Of a stretch of DNA of 64,000 nt, positions 25,770 to 35,037 are shown piece after piece. Under the pieces are notes generated by a model. That model saw only the letters and a program-made list of their open reading frames with translations, was not told the DNA's origin and did no database searches. Origin of the DNA: an uncultured Pseudomonadales bacterium. GTDB lineage: Bacteria > Pseudomonadota > Gammaproteobacteria > Pseudomonadales > Azotimanducaceae. Numbering within the stretch: the first letter of the stretch is position 1; each line of letters opens with the position of its first letter. Location: NCBI GenBank assembly GCA_938017975.1, contig CALIKQ010000057.1, positions 1 to 64,000 of the forward strand. The letters are read 5' to 3'. The position numbers and the translations under genes were made by a program.

Positions 25770-26417
25770 ATGCGGTTTTTTTTGAGTGATGAGGGATCGG
25801 AAAGGACGTTAATCGATCTTTATGGGGAGAAACCTGCGCTGACCGTTGATTTTTCTCGTCCGGCGCTGGCCGCAAGGCGCCGTAAAGTTTCCATGAGAGC
25901 AGAGTTACTGATCAAGGCTATCAACCGTGGACCAGGAGCGAGCGTTTTAGATATGACTGCGGGCCTTGGAACAGATGCTTTTATTCTGGCGGCCTATGGT
26001 CATCAAGTGACGATGCTGGAACGCTCTAAAACGGTTTACCTGCTGACTCAAGATGGACTCGATAGGGCGAAAGCGAATCCAGTGCTCAAGCCAATTGTTG
26101 ATCGGATGGAACTTTACCATTGGGATAGCACCATTCCATTTGCTTCAGCAAGGGGGTTTGATGCTGCTATTGTTGATCCAATGTTTGAGGCGAAAAAGAA
26201 AAATGCCTTGTCAAAGGGCGAGATGCAAATGCTCCAGTCTTTTATCGGGAAAGGTGCTGAGCTGACGCCGTTTTTACGGGCCGCGAGCCGGCTTGGGATT
26301 AAGCGATCGATCGTTAAGCGTCCTAGGTCGGATCGATTAAGACATCGTGATCCTGTCCCTGTTTATCAACTCGAAGGCCGGCGAAGCAGACTCGATGTGT
26401 TCTTAAACAGCGCCTAA
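25770..26417 (+). CDS. rsmJ: 16S rRNA (guanine-1516-N2)-methyltransferase RsmJ
   Basis: SAM-dependent methyltransferase for m2G1516 of 16S rRNA (YhiQ family), 215 aa. The SAM-binding motif is DMTAGLGTDAFILAAYG and the catalytic motif IVDPMFEAKKKNALSKGEM. It ends convergently with plsB, overlapping by 15 nt. Confidence 0.94.
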   Translation: MRFFLSDEGSERTLIDLYGEKPALTVDFSRPALAARRRKVSMRAELLIKAINRGPGASVLDMTAGLGTDAFILAAYGHQVTMLERSKTVYLLTQDGLDRAKANPVLKPIVDRMELYHWDSTIPFASARGFDAAIVDPMFEAKKKNALSKGEMQMLQSFIGKGAELTPFLRAASRLGIKRSIVKRPRSDRLRHRDPVPVYQLEGRRSRLDVFLNSA

Positions 26418-28808
26418 AGTTGTCGACTGAATCTTCTCGAAGGTCTTTGCCGATAATACCTCTGAAAAGGCTTGGGCCGCTGGGCTATGGCGCTGATTTT
26501 CAGAAGACGGTGTCTCAAGAAGTTTTAACTGCTCGAGGAAGTTATCAGATACCGGGGCTGATACTTGAGACTCTGTTGCAATAAGCGGTGCCGTATTTAG
26601 CATCGAGGCCAATCCTTCTCCAAAACGATCAACACGCTCGATGTTGGCCACGGTTATGGGCGACGCGGTCTGAGCCAAACAGAGGGCGATGGCGTGGCGA
26701 TAGAGTACTGCATGGGCTGACCTTGCAATAATCTGTAAGGCTCTCTGATCAACAATTACGGAGGGTCCGTTTGGTGCTTGAGCAATCAAGCCGAAATCCG
26801 AGAAAGCGTCGAGGGTTGCCTCAACCTGCTCGATCGACGCGCTAAAAGTGGCGCTCAGGTCAGCGCGCAGCAAAGGAGCAATAGCCGCAATATTGACTGT
26901 AATTTCAGTCGGCGACATCTCAGGCTTTTGAAGCAAGAGATTGGCAACAAGGGCCGGCGCGATCGTTAAGTGCGCAATACTATTGCGATAATAAGCGAGG
27001 CTCGCTGTTCGGTCTGGGTCATCAAAATAAATATCTCCACCGTCATTTGAATCTGTCGCACTTGTCGCGGCGATGACGTAGTCGAGCAGCTCAGCATCGG
27101 CGCGCTCAAAGACATTCGAGAACCGATCAGCTTCTAGGAGCTGCTCTAGGAGCCGCATCAGGATAAGTAGCCTTGGCCTGTCGATTTTTCCAGTTTCTGT
27201 TCCTAAGATCACGGTCGCAAATAACTGTGTTGGGTTGACAGCGATCGCCGCATTGATGCGATGAGCAATGTGTGACCCCAAGTTGCTGACTAACTGATGC
27301 TGTGCGGTTTTCTCATCCGATGGCAGGGTCAGCACACTGTCTGATGCCAGAAAGTCTTGCAACGAAATCGGATGTCCGAAGTTGACCGCGACTTGACCGA
27401 AGTTCAGCTTTAATCTCCGAAGGACTCGAAAGAGGTCTAAGAGAGATTCGGTTTTTTTTGGTTTACCGCTTAATTCTTCAAGATAACTATCAATTTCGAG
27501 CAAGCGTTCGTAAGAGAAGTAGACAGGAATAAAGTGAGTATCTCTTTCTGGGTTTTTGTAAAAAGCATTGACCGTCATATTGATCATGCCGGGTCTAGGG
27601 CTGAGCATCATGCCGGTTCTACTGCGACCCCCTTCAATAAAATACTCTATCGGAAAACCCTTGGACAGCAGTAAGCGGACGTACTCATCAAAGACTGCTT
27701 TGTAAACCGGCTCATCACGGAAACTTCGTCGCATAAAAAACGCGCCTGCTCGGCGCAGCAATGAGCCCACAATAAGGAGGTTTAAATTAATTCCAGCAGC
27801 AATATGGGGCAGTGCGAGACCATTATGATAGAGCACGTATGACAACAAGAGATAGTCGATGTGGCTACGATGGCAGGGGACGTAGACCATATCTGATTTT
27901 CCTGCCACCGCTCGAACCCGGTCTAGGTTGGTTGTTTCAATGCCGTCGTATAAGTTGTTCCAGAGCCAAGTCAAAATGACATGAAAAAACCGGATCACGC
28001 GGTAAGAAAGGTCGGAGGCAATTTCCGCACCAAAGCCGTAGGCTTGGTTGGCGATTTTGTGTCGCGGTAAGTCACTGATTTCAGCTTCGGCATCGATTGC
28101 CTGTTGCACGCTGGGTGCCTGAAGTATTTCATCTAAAAGCGTTCTGCGATGAGAGAGGTCTGGACCAATAATGGATTGGCGTTCATCTTTAAAATGACGA
28201 CGCAGTAAGCGATGGATGCGTTTGGCTTGAAGCTCTAAGTTTGGAAGTAATTGCTGGGAGAGTTGCAGCGGCATTGGCTCACCAAACTTTACCAAAATGT
28301 GTCGCCTCATAAATAGAATCGAGAGAAGCTTTCTGAGGCGTGAGGTTGGAGCCCATTGGTCGGATAAGAGTACTCGCCAGAGTGAGAGCGCGCGATCAGG
28401 CTGATGTCCCCAATAAAAAGAAACGGGGATAAGTGTTGCTTGATTGATATCTGCTAGCTCGGTCAGTGTTAAAGACCTTGATCTTTGGCTTTGATATCGA
28501 CTTGAACTTCGACCCAGTAGTCCCTCGCGATATCGGAGAAAGAGATAATTGCCATCGGTGTTTTTCTTAAGGTTAGTTCGGCTCTGAGGTGGCGGTAAGC
28601 CGCCCGCCTGACACCCTATTTCCAAGAGGCGGAGATCAGATGATGACTCACAATCTAGGGCATAAAATATTTGCTCAACGCCTGTGAGAGCAAGCGCGTC
28701 CGAATTGTTTTTGATAAAGGTGGGCCGAAGCCACAGTTTGAAGAATTCGAGAGTGCTTCGCTCGATAAAAGCGCTTACTGCTTTTTGCGGCGCCCTATAG
28801 TTTTCCAT
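26403..28808 (-). CDS. plsB: Glycerol-3-phosphate 1-O-acyltransferase
   Basis: Membrane-bound enzyme of 801 aa that adds the first acyl chain to glycerol-3-phosphate in phospholipid synthesis. The catalytic HX4D motif is in VPCHRSHIDYLLL and the substrate motif is FIEGGRSRTGMMLSPRPGM. Its ATG lies inside the end of gspD (14-nt overlap), so translation is probably coupled to the secretin gene. Confidence 0.96.
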   Translation of the reverse strand: MENYRAPQKAVSAFIERSTLEFFKLWLRPTFIKNNSDALALTGVEQIFYALDCESSSDLRLLEIGCQAGGLPPPQSRTNLKKNTDGNYLFLRYREGLLGRSSSRYQSQRSRSLTLTELADINQATLIPVSFYWGHQPDRALSLWRVLLSDQWAPTSRLRKLLSILFMRRHILVKFGEPMPLQLSQQLLPNLELQAKRIHRLLRRHFKDERQSIIGPDLSHRRTLLDEILQAPSVQQAIDAEAEISDLPRHKIANQAYGFGAEIASDLSYRVIRFFHVILTWLWNNLYDGIETTNLDRVRAVAGKSDMVYVPCHRSHIDYLLLSYVLYHNGLALPHIAAGINLNLLIVGSLLRRAGAFFMRRSFRDEPVYKAVFDEYVRLLLSKGFPIEYFIEGGRSRTGMMLSPRPGMINMTVNAFYKNPERDTHFIPVYFSYERLLEIDSYLEELSGKPKKTESLLDLFRVLRRLKLNFGQVAVNFGHPISLQDFLASDSVLTLPSDEKTAQHQLVSNLGSHIAHRINAAIAVNPTQLFATVILGTETGKIDRPRLLILMRLLEQLLEADRFSNVFERADAELLDYVIAATSATDSNDGGDIYFDDPDRTASLAYYRNSIAHLTIAPALVANLLLQKPEMSPTEITVNIAAIAPLLRADLSATFSASIEQVEATLDAFSDFGLIAQAPNGPSVIVDQRALQIIARSAHAVLYRHAIALCLAQTASPITVANIERVDRFGEGLASMLNTAPLIATESQVSAPVSDNFLEQLKLLETPSSENQRHSPAAQAFSEVLSAKTFEKIQSTTLGAV

Positions 28809-30714
28809 CGATCAAGTCAGAGAGTCGGTCCGTGGAATAACCTCCGGTACCTTCGATTTCAAGCTCAAAAACTCGGTTGAACTTACGCTCGATCGCCTGG
28901 GAAATATCTGAACTGGACTTCAGAACGGTCGGTCTAAGAAATACCAGAAGGTTCTGTTTTTCTAAGCTAAGCGTCTGACTGCGAAAGAGCATGCCGAGGC
29001 CAGGAATACTGCCAAGTATTGGTACTCTTGATTCGCCTTGGGTTTCTTTGTCTCGAATCAGACCACCTAAAATAATCACTTCCTCATCCTCTACTAAAAT
29101 CGTAGTGTCGATGGTCCGTTTATTCGTGATTAAGTCAGCCGCTGCCTCGGAACCGATCACTGTCAAGCTTGAAGCATCAACTTCTGAAACTTCTTGGTGG
29201 ATCAAAAGCCGTACCAAGTTATTACTGTTAATGTGAGGCGTGACCTCAAGAGTTAAGCCAACATCCTCACGCTGAATCGTGGTGAACGGATTCGTGGTGC
29301 CTTGGCTTCCGGTCACGGTCGAGCCTGTCCTGAACGGAACGTTTTGGCCGACAACAATTTTCGCTTCCTCGTTATCCATAGTAGTAATGCTGGGAGTCGA
29401 CAAAAGGTTAACATCACTGTTGGAAGCCAGGGCTTTGATGATAAACGCAAAGCTTGTTCCGGTTTTCGAAAGTCGCCCTCCAGCAATCAAGGGTGACTCA
29501 CCCAGCGATGCGGGTGGCGCTATGCTCCCAGAGGGGACGGCCAGGCCCTGCAGAACCTGCGCCAGCGTTCCGCTCGGCGCTGTGAGGCCCAGCGGTGTTG
29601 TACCGCTCGAGGCATCTCCTACGGCCAGCTCGCTTCCTAGCTGGCGAGAAAAATCTGCCGTCACCTCGACGATGGCTGCTTCAATAAGTACTTGCAGGCG
29701 CCGGACATCTAAGCTTTCGATAATGTCCATCAGATCGATCATATTGGCTGGATCGGCTCTGATGACGAGCGCGTTGATCGACTCGTCAGCTTGAATGCTA
29801 ACGTCGACCATGCTGTCTTCGGATTTTCCGCCTTGACTGCTGACTAAGTTGCTTAAAATTTCCGCCATCTTCGTCGCATCAGAATGCGCCAATCGGATAA
29901 CCTTGATGGTTCCCGACCGATTGGCAGGCACGTCGAGTTGAGCGATCAACGCTTTAACGCGAGCAACGGTAAATCGCTCTCCTTTTATGACGAGGCTATT
30001 GGTTCTCTCGCTGGCTACAATACTGACGCGGTTGGGTCCTTTAGCACTTTTGCCAATCTGATCAGGTGCGAGCTCCTCGAGGAGGCGAACGACGTCCTCA
30101 ACCCAGGCTTCTTTGAGATCAACAATCGCAACCTCTAAGCTGTCAGCGATATCTACGCGATTTATGATTTCGACCAATCGATTAATGTTTGATGCGTGAT
30201 CGCTGATGATCAGCACGTTGGGTTCGCTGAGTGCCGCAATGTGCCCGTATTGAGGAATCAGAGGTCTGAGAACTTTGACCATCTCCTCGGAGGGCGCGTT
30301 GGAAACGGTGATGACGCGAGTGACTAATTCTTGGGATTCAAGATCGCTGATAAAGTCTTGGGGATTGCTGTTCTGTTTGGCGAGCACGGTTTGTACGATC
30401 TTAATCGCTGAACCCGATGGCACTGCGGCATATCCATGTACCTGGAGGACGCTTAAGAAAAGCTGATAGACGCTGTCTTCATCCATATCGACGTTGGAGA
30501 CGATGGTAACGTCGCCTTTCACGCGAGGGTCGATAATAAAGCTCTTGCCTGTGATCGCCGAAACTTGCGTCACAAACTCTCGAATGTCTGCATTTTTCAG
30601 ATTGATCTTCCAATTATCCTCAGCCTTGGCTGAAAGCATGGCTAACATCAAAAAGAAAGTGGGCAAAATACGAGAAAAAGCGGACATAAAATTCAAGAGT
30701 GATCGTCTGCGCAT
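28795..30714 (-). CDS. gspD: Type II secretion system secretin GspD
   Basis: Outer membrane secretin of 639 aa. A signal peptide (ILPTFFLMLAMLSAKA) is followed by the N0 domain (NWKINLKNADIREFVTQVSA) and three N1-N3 repeats (about 125-345). The secretin core has VPFRTGS, IQREDVGLTLEVTPHI, and near the C-terminus EVIILGGLIRDKE and VPILGSIPGLGMLF. It is preceded by gspN and gspC; the other gsp genes are not in this window. M10 (30687) is an alternative start. Confidence 0.97.
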   Translation of the reverse strand: MRRRSLLNFMSAFSRILPTFFLMLAMLSAKAEDNWKINLKNADIREFVTQVSAITGKSFIIDPRVKGDVTIVSNVDMDEDSVYQLFLSVLQVHGYAAVPSGSAIKIVQTVLAKQNSNPQDFISDLESQELVTRVITVSNAPSEEMVKVLRPLIPQYGHIAALSEPNVLIISDHASNINRLVEIINRVDIADSLEVAIVDLKEAWVEDVVRLLEELAPDQIGKSAKGPNRVSIVASERTNSLVIKGERFTVARVKALIAQLDVPANRSGTIKVIRLAHSDATKMAEILSNLVSSQGGKSEDSMVDVSIQADESINALVIRADPANMIDLMDIIESLDVRRLQVLIEAAIVEVTADFSRQLGSELAVGDASSGTTPLGLTAPSGTLAQVLQGLAVPSGSIAPPASLGESPLIAGGRLSKTGTSFAFIIKALASNSDVNLLSTPSITTMDNEEAKIVVGQNVPFRTGSTVTGSQGTTNPFTTIQREDVGLTLEVTPHINSNNLVRLLIHQEVSEVDASSLTVIGSEAAADLITNKRTIDTTILVEDEEVIILGGLIRDKETQGESRVPILGSIPGLGMLFRSQTLSLEKQNLLVFLRPTVLKSSSDISQAIERKFNRVFELEIEGTGGYSTDRLSDLIDGKL

Positions 30715-30736
30715 AAGTCTACTGGATCATGTTCGC

Positions 30737-31636
30737 TTAGGGTATTGGAATCGTGAGAAAAAACCGACGACCGCCGCGTTCGACTTCGACTCGAACGCGG
30801 CCTGCTGAGCGGGCTTGATCGATTAATCGCACATCATTCATTGCCGTCCCAAGTGGCGCACCATTGACAGAGACGACGCGGTCTCCCGGTTGCAGTCCTG
30901 TTCCTGCCAACGCTGGGTGGGCGGAATCAACTTTGTAGCCTTTGGGGCTGCCCTCCGAGACAGCGCTGAGGCCATAGTCCTTGAGTAACTTTTTGGGGTT
31001 TCGAAGCAGTCTATCTCTTACTTCAGACAAAGTTGCCGATGAGCCCTGATCACTCGGCTGTTGTGCGCTTGGGATTAGATTTGCGTTGCCAGCAATGCGC
31101 GAAGACCTTGCTTTGGATGTCGCGGTATTTCGGTTTGAAGCAGTATCGGAAGCGCGAATATTAAGACGCTTTGAGATAAAGAGCAGCTTTTCTAATCGCG
31201 TACCACGGCGAAGCAAAATGTGATCAGCATTCACCGCGTGCAGTGTGACGTTGCCAGGTAACTTTTCGCCGACTTGATAGAGTTTCCCGTTTTTTCCGCG
31301 TTCTGCGACGATTGCGCTCGATGCGGTTTCCAGTTCACTGAGGAAAACGCCCTGTAATTCTAGGTTGAGACGGGTTGTTGGCGCCTCAACAGGCTCAGCT
31401 GGGCCGCTTGCTCCCAACCGACCGAAGAGCTCACGCGTCTGAACGCTGGGCCCGTTGCTTGAAATAACCGCTTCTTGCGTTGGCGCCGAAGGGGTGAGCT
31501 TAACCGCTCCCGCCAGACCAGCGTCTAAATAAAAAAACAGGTTCTGAACGACAAGATATAAGACCGTTCCGGCGACGATCACCCAAGCCGCGATCGTAAT
31601 CGGACGATTGAGTTGCTCGATGGGGAAGTTGAACAT
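30737..31636 (-). CDS. gspC: Type II secretion system protein GspC
   Basis: Inner membrane protein connecting the T2SS platform to the secretin. It is 299 aa. One membrane segment (ITIAAWVIVAGTVLYLVVQN) is followed by the homology-region domain (LNLELQGVFLSE and VGEKLPGNVTLHAVNADHIL) and a C-terminal PDZ domain with LQPGDRVVSVNGAPLG. I chose ATG 31636 because the frame upstream (to 31723) overlaps gspN and lacks family character. It ends 22 nt before gspD. Confidence 0.92.
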   Translation of the reverse strand: MFNFPIEQLNRPITIAAWVIVAGTVLYLVVQNLFFYLDAGLAGAVKLTPSAPTQEAVISSNGPSVQTRELFGRLGASGPAEPVEAPTTRLNLELQGVFLSELETASSAIVAERGKNGKLYQVGEKLPGNVTLHAVNADHILLRRGTRLEKLLFISKRLNIRASDTASNRNTATSKARSSRIAGNANLIPSAQQPSDQGSSATLSEVRDRLLRNPKKLLKDYGLSAVSEGSPKGYKVDSAHPALAGTGLQPGDRVVSVNGAPLGTAMNDVRLIDQARSAGRVRVEVERGGRRFFLTIPIP

Positions 31637-31673
31637 TGCAGTGTCGTCTTGAATTTGAGGTATGAACTGAAGG

Positions 31674-32408
31674 TTACAAGATTTTCTCTTCAAACAGGAG
31701 AGATTGCTTGATTTGATTCGCATCTGGGACTTTTGCGAGTCTCAAGAGTGCAGGTTCAAGTCGAGCAATGAACCAGCCTTGATTGGTCAATTGAAGGTCG
31801 GCTAGGTTTTTTTTCTGATGACTAACTAACAGTTTAACGCCGCAGTCCGTGTCTTGAAGTTTGGTTTCAAGCGCTGGCAATGGATAGCTACTCGTTCGGT
31901 CAAATAGATTCAGGGTGATCAATCCTCCGGTCCAATCAATGCGGCCTGTTGCCGCCTCGATACAGGGTGGGTTCCATCGGATGTTGCTGAGATTGGCGTT
32001 CAGGCGTCCAGAAAACTGATGACCGAAGGGTCCCGCGAGACGGTTAATATCTTCGCTTTCAACGAACCCTGTAACACCAAGTAAGTTTAATCCTGAATTC
32101 TGAAGGCTCACGGTGGCATCTGCAGCGTGATTAGGGCCCTCCAACTGCACTCGGTATCGAAGCGCGAAAGCGCCTTCGGTGAAGTTTGGTGTGATTAACG
32201 CCCAAGAAAGCTTGGAAGCTGGAAAAGTTCGAAATCGAAGCGTCGTGTAACCCTCTCGAACTGTTCCTCGTGGCAAGGTCACTCGGACGCCATAGGGTAG
32301 ATACTGGTCCACCTCGAGCCCCCTCCAAACAAGGCTGGCGGGTAAAAACCAGAGTAGAAGGCTGGTGATCAGGGGAAACAACACCAGCGCAGCTGCTAAA
32401 TATCGCAT
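31674..32408 (-). CDS. gspN: Type II secretion system protein GspN
   Basis: Accessory T2SS membrane protein of 244 aa with one N-terminal membrane segment (AALVLFPLITSLLLWFLP) and a periplasmic domain carrying the family-typical ATGRIDWTGGLITL. The ATG overlaps the upstream stop (TGATG at 32406-32410), indicating coupled translation. GspN is found in only some T2SS gene sets, and its exact role is not settled. Confidence 0.87.
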   Translation of the reverse strand: MRYLAAALVLFPLITSLLLWFLPASLVWRGLEVDQYLPYGVRVTLPRGTVREGYTTLRFRTFPASKLSWALITPNFTEGAFALRYRVQLEGPNHAADATVSLQNSGLNLLGVTGFVESEDINRLAGPFGHQFSGRLNANLSNIRWNPPCIEAATGRIDWTGGLITLNLFDRTSSYPLPALETKLQDTDCGVKLLVSHQKKNLADLQLTNQGWFIARLEPALLRLAKVPDANQIKQSLLFEEKIL

Positions 32409-32791
32409 CAGGACCACTGTACTTGTTTGCTGATTCCGTTTTTGATTCGCCACCAAAGCGCTTGCTCGTCGCTCTCTATGTCAGACCAGGATCCGGTACT
32501 GCAGCGAATCTCTGTGTTTGTTTTTTCACCGAGCGCCAAGGCTAAATCGTGATCTGTTGACCAAGGGGTTACATTTTTTTTAATCCAGATGCTGGCAAAA
32601 TTTTTGTAGGCTCTTGGGCGAAGATAGACCTCAGAATCCCCTCGTTGGGAATCGATCCGAGCGCAATAAACAGAATCTGATTTGTCCCAGGGCGATAAAG
32701 ATAAAATTTGATCGAGCATTGCGGCAAGTTCATCAAGGTCAGAGGTTTTAACGTAAACCTCTAGATCGGGATAACGCGGATCAGTCATCAT
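32408..32791 (-). CDS. Conserved small protein of unknown function
   Basis: A 127-aa soluble protein between dapE and gspN. It starts MMTDPRYPDLEVYVKTSD and is rich in Trp (six) and acidic residues. No signal peptide, membrane segment or domain that I recognise. Overlap with dapE (11 nt) and with gspN (1 nt) places it firmly in the operon and supports that it is translated. The frame is open to 32890, but that part lies in dapE. Confidence 0.8.
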   Translation of the reverse strand: MMTDPRYPDLEVYVKTSDLDELAAMLDQILSLSPWDKSDSVYCARIDSQRGDSEVYLRPRAYKNFASIWIKKNVTPWSTDHDLALALGEKTNTEIRCSTGSWSDIESDEQALWWRIKNGISKQVQWS

Positions 32792-33941
32792 TGGACTTGA
32801 GCAGCCGTGCGAGCACATCGGCGTAGATTGCAGCCAAAGGCCCCAGGTCAGTCTCTCGAACACATTCATTGACTTGATGGATGGTCGCATTACAAACGCC
32901 TAATTCCACCACTTCGATGCCATAGGGTGCAATGAATCGACCATCGGAAGTTCCACCGCCAGTAGACCGCGTTGCGGTCAGGCCTGTTTGCGCAAAAACG
33001 CTTGCCTCTACGGCGTGAATCAACGCCCCGGGTTGGGTCAAAAAGGGAGGGCCGCTCAGTGTCCAGTCGATTACATATTCAAGATTTTGTGCATCAAGCA
33101 ACTGGGTGGCTGTGTTTTTAATTGAAGCCTCCGAGGAGGCTGTGCTGTAGCGAAAGTTGCAGTCCATCACCGCCTCGCCAGGCACCACGTTTTGAGCGCC
33201 GAAACCCGCGTGTACATTAGAGATCTGAAAGCTCGTTGGCGGGAAAAATTCGTTGCCTTGATCCCAAGGATGTTCGACAAGACTTTTGATTGCATTGGCC
33301 GCCAAGTGTATGGGATTGGTCACTTTTTCAGGATAGGCAACGTGGCCGGCAACGCCTTTGATGGTTAATTTGGCGTTGAGTGATCCTCGACGGCCCACGC
33401 GGAGGGTGTCCCCCAATTGCGCCTGGCTTGAAGGTTCGCCGATGACGCAATAATCAATTGGGACCGAAGCCTGATTCAGTGCCTCGATCACTTTGACGGT
33501 TCCATGGGTCGCCGCTGCTTCTTCGTCACTGGTGATTAAAAACCCAATTCTTCCTGGGAATGGATCACCTGATTGGAGAAATTGTTCTACGGCCACGACC
33601 ATTGCTGCCAAGGCCGATTTCATGTCCGCACTGCCTCTGCCAAATAGCCATCCGTCTGTCAGAGTTGGCTCAAAGGGCGGGTACGTCCAATCTTCTTCTG
33701 GTCCTGTAGGAACCACATCTGTGTGTCCTGCAAAGACCACCGTCGGACCTGGCAAACCACCATCCTTCACTGCCCATAGATTTGTGACAGCTCCAAAGGG
33801 CATTGGCTCAATGTTAAAACCCAGAGGCCTGAGGCGTTCGCTCATAAGCGTCTGACAACCAGCGTCGTCCGGGGATACTGATTGACGCTCCATAAGAGCG
33901 ATGGTGAGTGCCAATGTTTTTTCTTGCAGCCCCTGAAGCAT
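32781..33941 (-). CDS. dapE: Succinyl-diaminopimelate desuccinylase
   Basis: Zinc M20-family hydrolase releasing succinate from N-succinyl-LL-diaminopimelate in lysine and peptidoglycan precursor synthesis. It is 386 aa from ATG 33941. Metal and catalytic motifs: FAGHTDVVPTG, GRGSADMKSALAAM, TSDEEAAATHG, and the C-terminal histidine in ATIHQVNECV. The open frame upstream (to 34223) runs through dapD and is not coding for DapE. It starts 13 nt after dapD. Confidence 0.96.
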   Translation of the reverse strand: MLQGLQEKTLALTIALMERQSVSPDDAGCQTLMSERLRPLGFNIEPMPFGAVTNLWAVKDGGLPGPTVVFAGHTDVVPTGPEEDWTYPPFEPTLTDGWLFGRGSADMKSALAAMVVAVEQFLQSGDPFPGRIGFLITSDEEAAATHGTVKVIEALNQASVPIDYCVIGEPSSQAQLGDTLRVGRRGSLNAKLTIKGVAGHVAYPEKVTNPIHLAANAIKSLVEHPWDQGNEFFPPTSFQISNVHAGFGAQNVVPGEAVMDCNFRYSTASSEASIKNTATQLLDAQNLEYVIDWTLSGPPFLTQPGALIHAVEASVFAQTGLTATRSTGGGTSDGRFIAPYGIEVVELGVCNATIHQVNECVRETDLGPLAAIYADVLARLLKSNDD

Positions 33942-33954
33942 GATCGCTGAAGCC

Positions 33955-34974
33955 TTAATTGTGCTGATGAAGTGTTTGGTTGAGTGCGATCGCTTGGCGG
34001 TTGGTCCGGCACTGCACGGTTCCTGATTGAGAATGCCGAATGAACAAAAGATCGCTGTGTCCGCTGAGTTCGCGTGCTTTGAGGGTTTTAACGCTTTGGC
34101 CATCCTCATCGATGACATCAATAATCGTGCCCGGCGTAATGTAAAGACCTGCTTCGATCGTGCATCGATCTCCCAACGAAATACCTGTGCCAGCATTTGC
34201 GCTGATGAGACAATCTTCACCAATACTCAGGACTTCATTGCCACCGCCTGAAAGGGTGCCAGCCGTCGAGGCGCTACCGCCTAAATCGCTGCCTTTGGCA
34301 ACGAAGACGCCTTGAGAAATTCTGCCTTCAACCATATTAGGACCTTCGGCACCAGCATTAAAGTTGACGAAGCCTTCGTGCATGACGGTTGTCCCTTGAC
34401 CGAGGTACGCTCCCAGCCGGACTCGAGCTGAGTCGGCTATTCTCACCCCAGGTGGAATCAGGTAGTTGGTCAATTTCGGGAATTTATCGACGCTCAGTAT
34501 CTCGAGGTGCTGATTGCTAAGGCGAGCACTTAAAACGGCCTCGTCAATCTCCGCGATATCGATGGCGCCGTCGGATGTCCAAGCAACATTGGGCAATTGG
34601 GCAAAAATCCCATCTAAGTTGAGCGCGTTCGGGCGTACCAAGCATTTTGATAGAAGGTGGAGTTTTAGGTACGCCGCTGGCGTAGATTCGATCGGGCCAT
34701 CCGTTTGCATCCAACAGATGAGCGCATTTTGATCAGCATCAATGAGTGTTTGGAGAACGATCGCATCGTTGGCGCCGGCTTCACATTGCCCGATGATCTT
34801 CGTCAGATCGCTTGGGCTCAGTTCAGCAGTGCCTTGAGGTGCTGAGATATCGCAGAGCCCTTCGATTGCGTCGACCACTGATTGGGCTGGGTTCAGCCAG
34901 ATGCAAGGGTAATAGGCCTCTAGCCAGCTGCCCTGTTTGTTTTTGGTACCCTTGCCAATGCCAATGCTGAACAT
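33955..34974 (-). CDS. dapD: Tetrahydrodipicolinate N-succinyltransferase
   Basis: Adds succinate to tetrahydrodipicolinate in the succinylase branch to diaminopimelate. At 339 aa it is the longer DapD type known from pseudomonads and actinobacteria, not the 274-aa enteric type. A left-handed beta-helix region includes GAYLGQGTTVMHEGFVNFNA and GPNMVEGRIS. GGAGA precedes the ATG. It lies between dapC and dapE, so three consecutive pathway steps are together. Confidence 0.94.
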   Translation of the reverse strand: MFSIGIGKGTKNKQGSWLEAYYPCIWLNPAQSVVDAIEGLCDISAPQGTAELSPSDLTKIIGQCEAGANDAIVLQTLIDADQNALICWMQTDGPIESTPAAYLKLHLLSKCLVRPNALNLDGIFAQLPNVAWTSDGAIDIAEIDEAVLSARLSNQHLEILSVDKFPKLTNYLIPPGVRIADSARVRLGAYLGQGTTVMHEGFVNFNAGAEGPNMVEGRISQGVFVAKGSDLGGSASTAGTLSGGGNEVLSIGEDCLISANAGTGISLGDRCTIEAGLYITPGTIIDVIDEDGQSVKTLKARELSGHSDLLFIRHSQSGTVQCRTNRQAIALNQTLHQHN

Positions 34975-35037
34975 GCGATCTCCATGAGTGATGATTAAAC
35001 TGAGCGCTGCGAATTATGACGGGTTTCTCAACAACTT

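Noticed and set aside
29279-29794. 171-codon plus-strand ORF opposite gspD
   Set aside because: Antisense shadow of the secretin core; low-complexity Ser/Ala/Val sequence.
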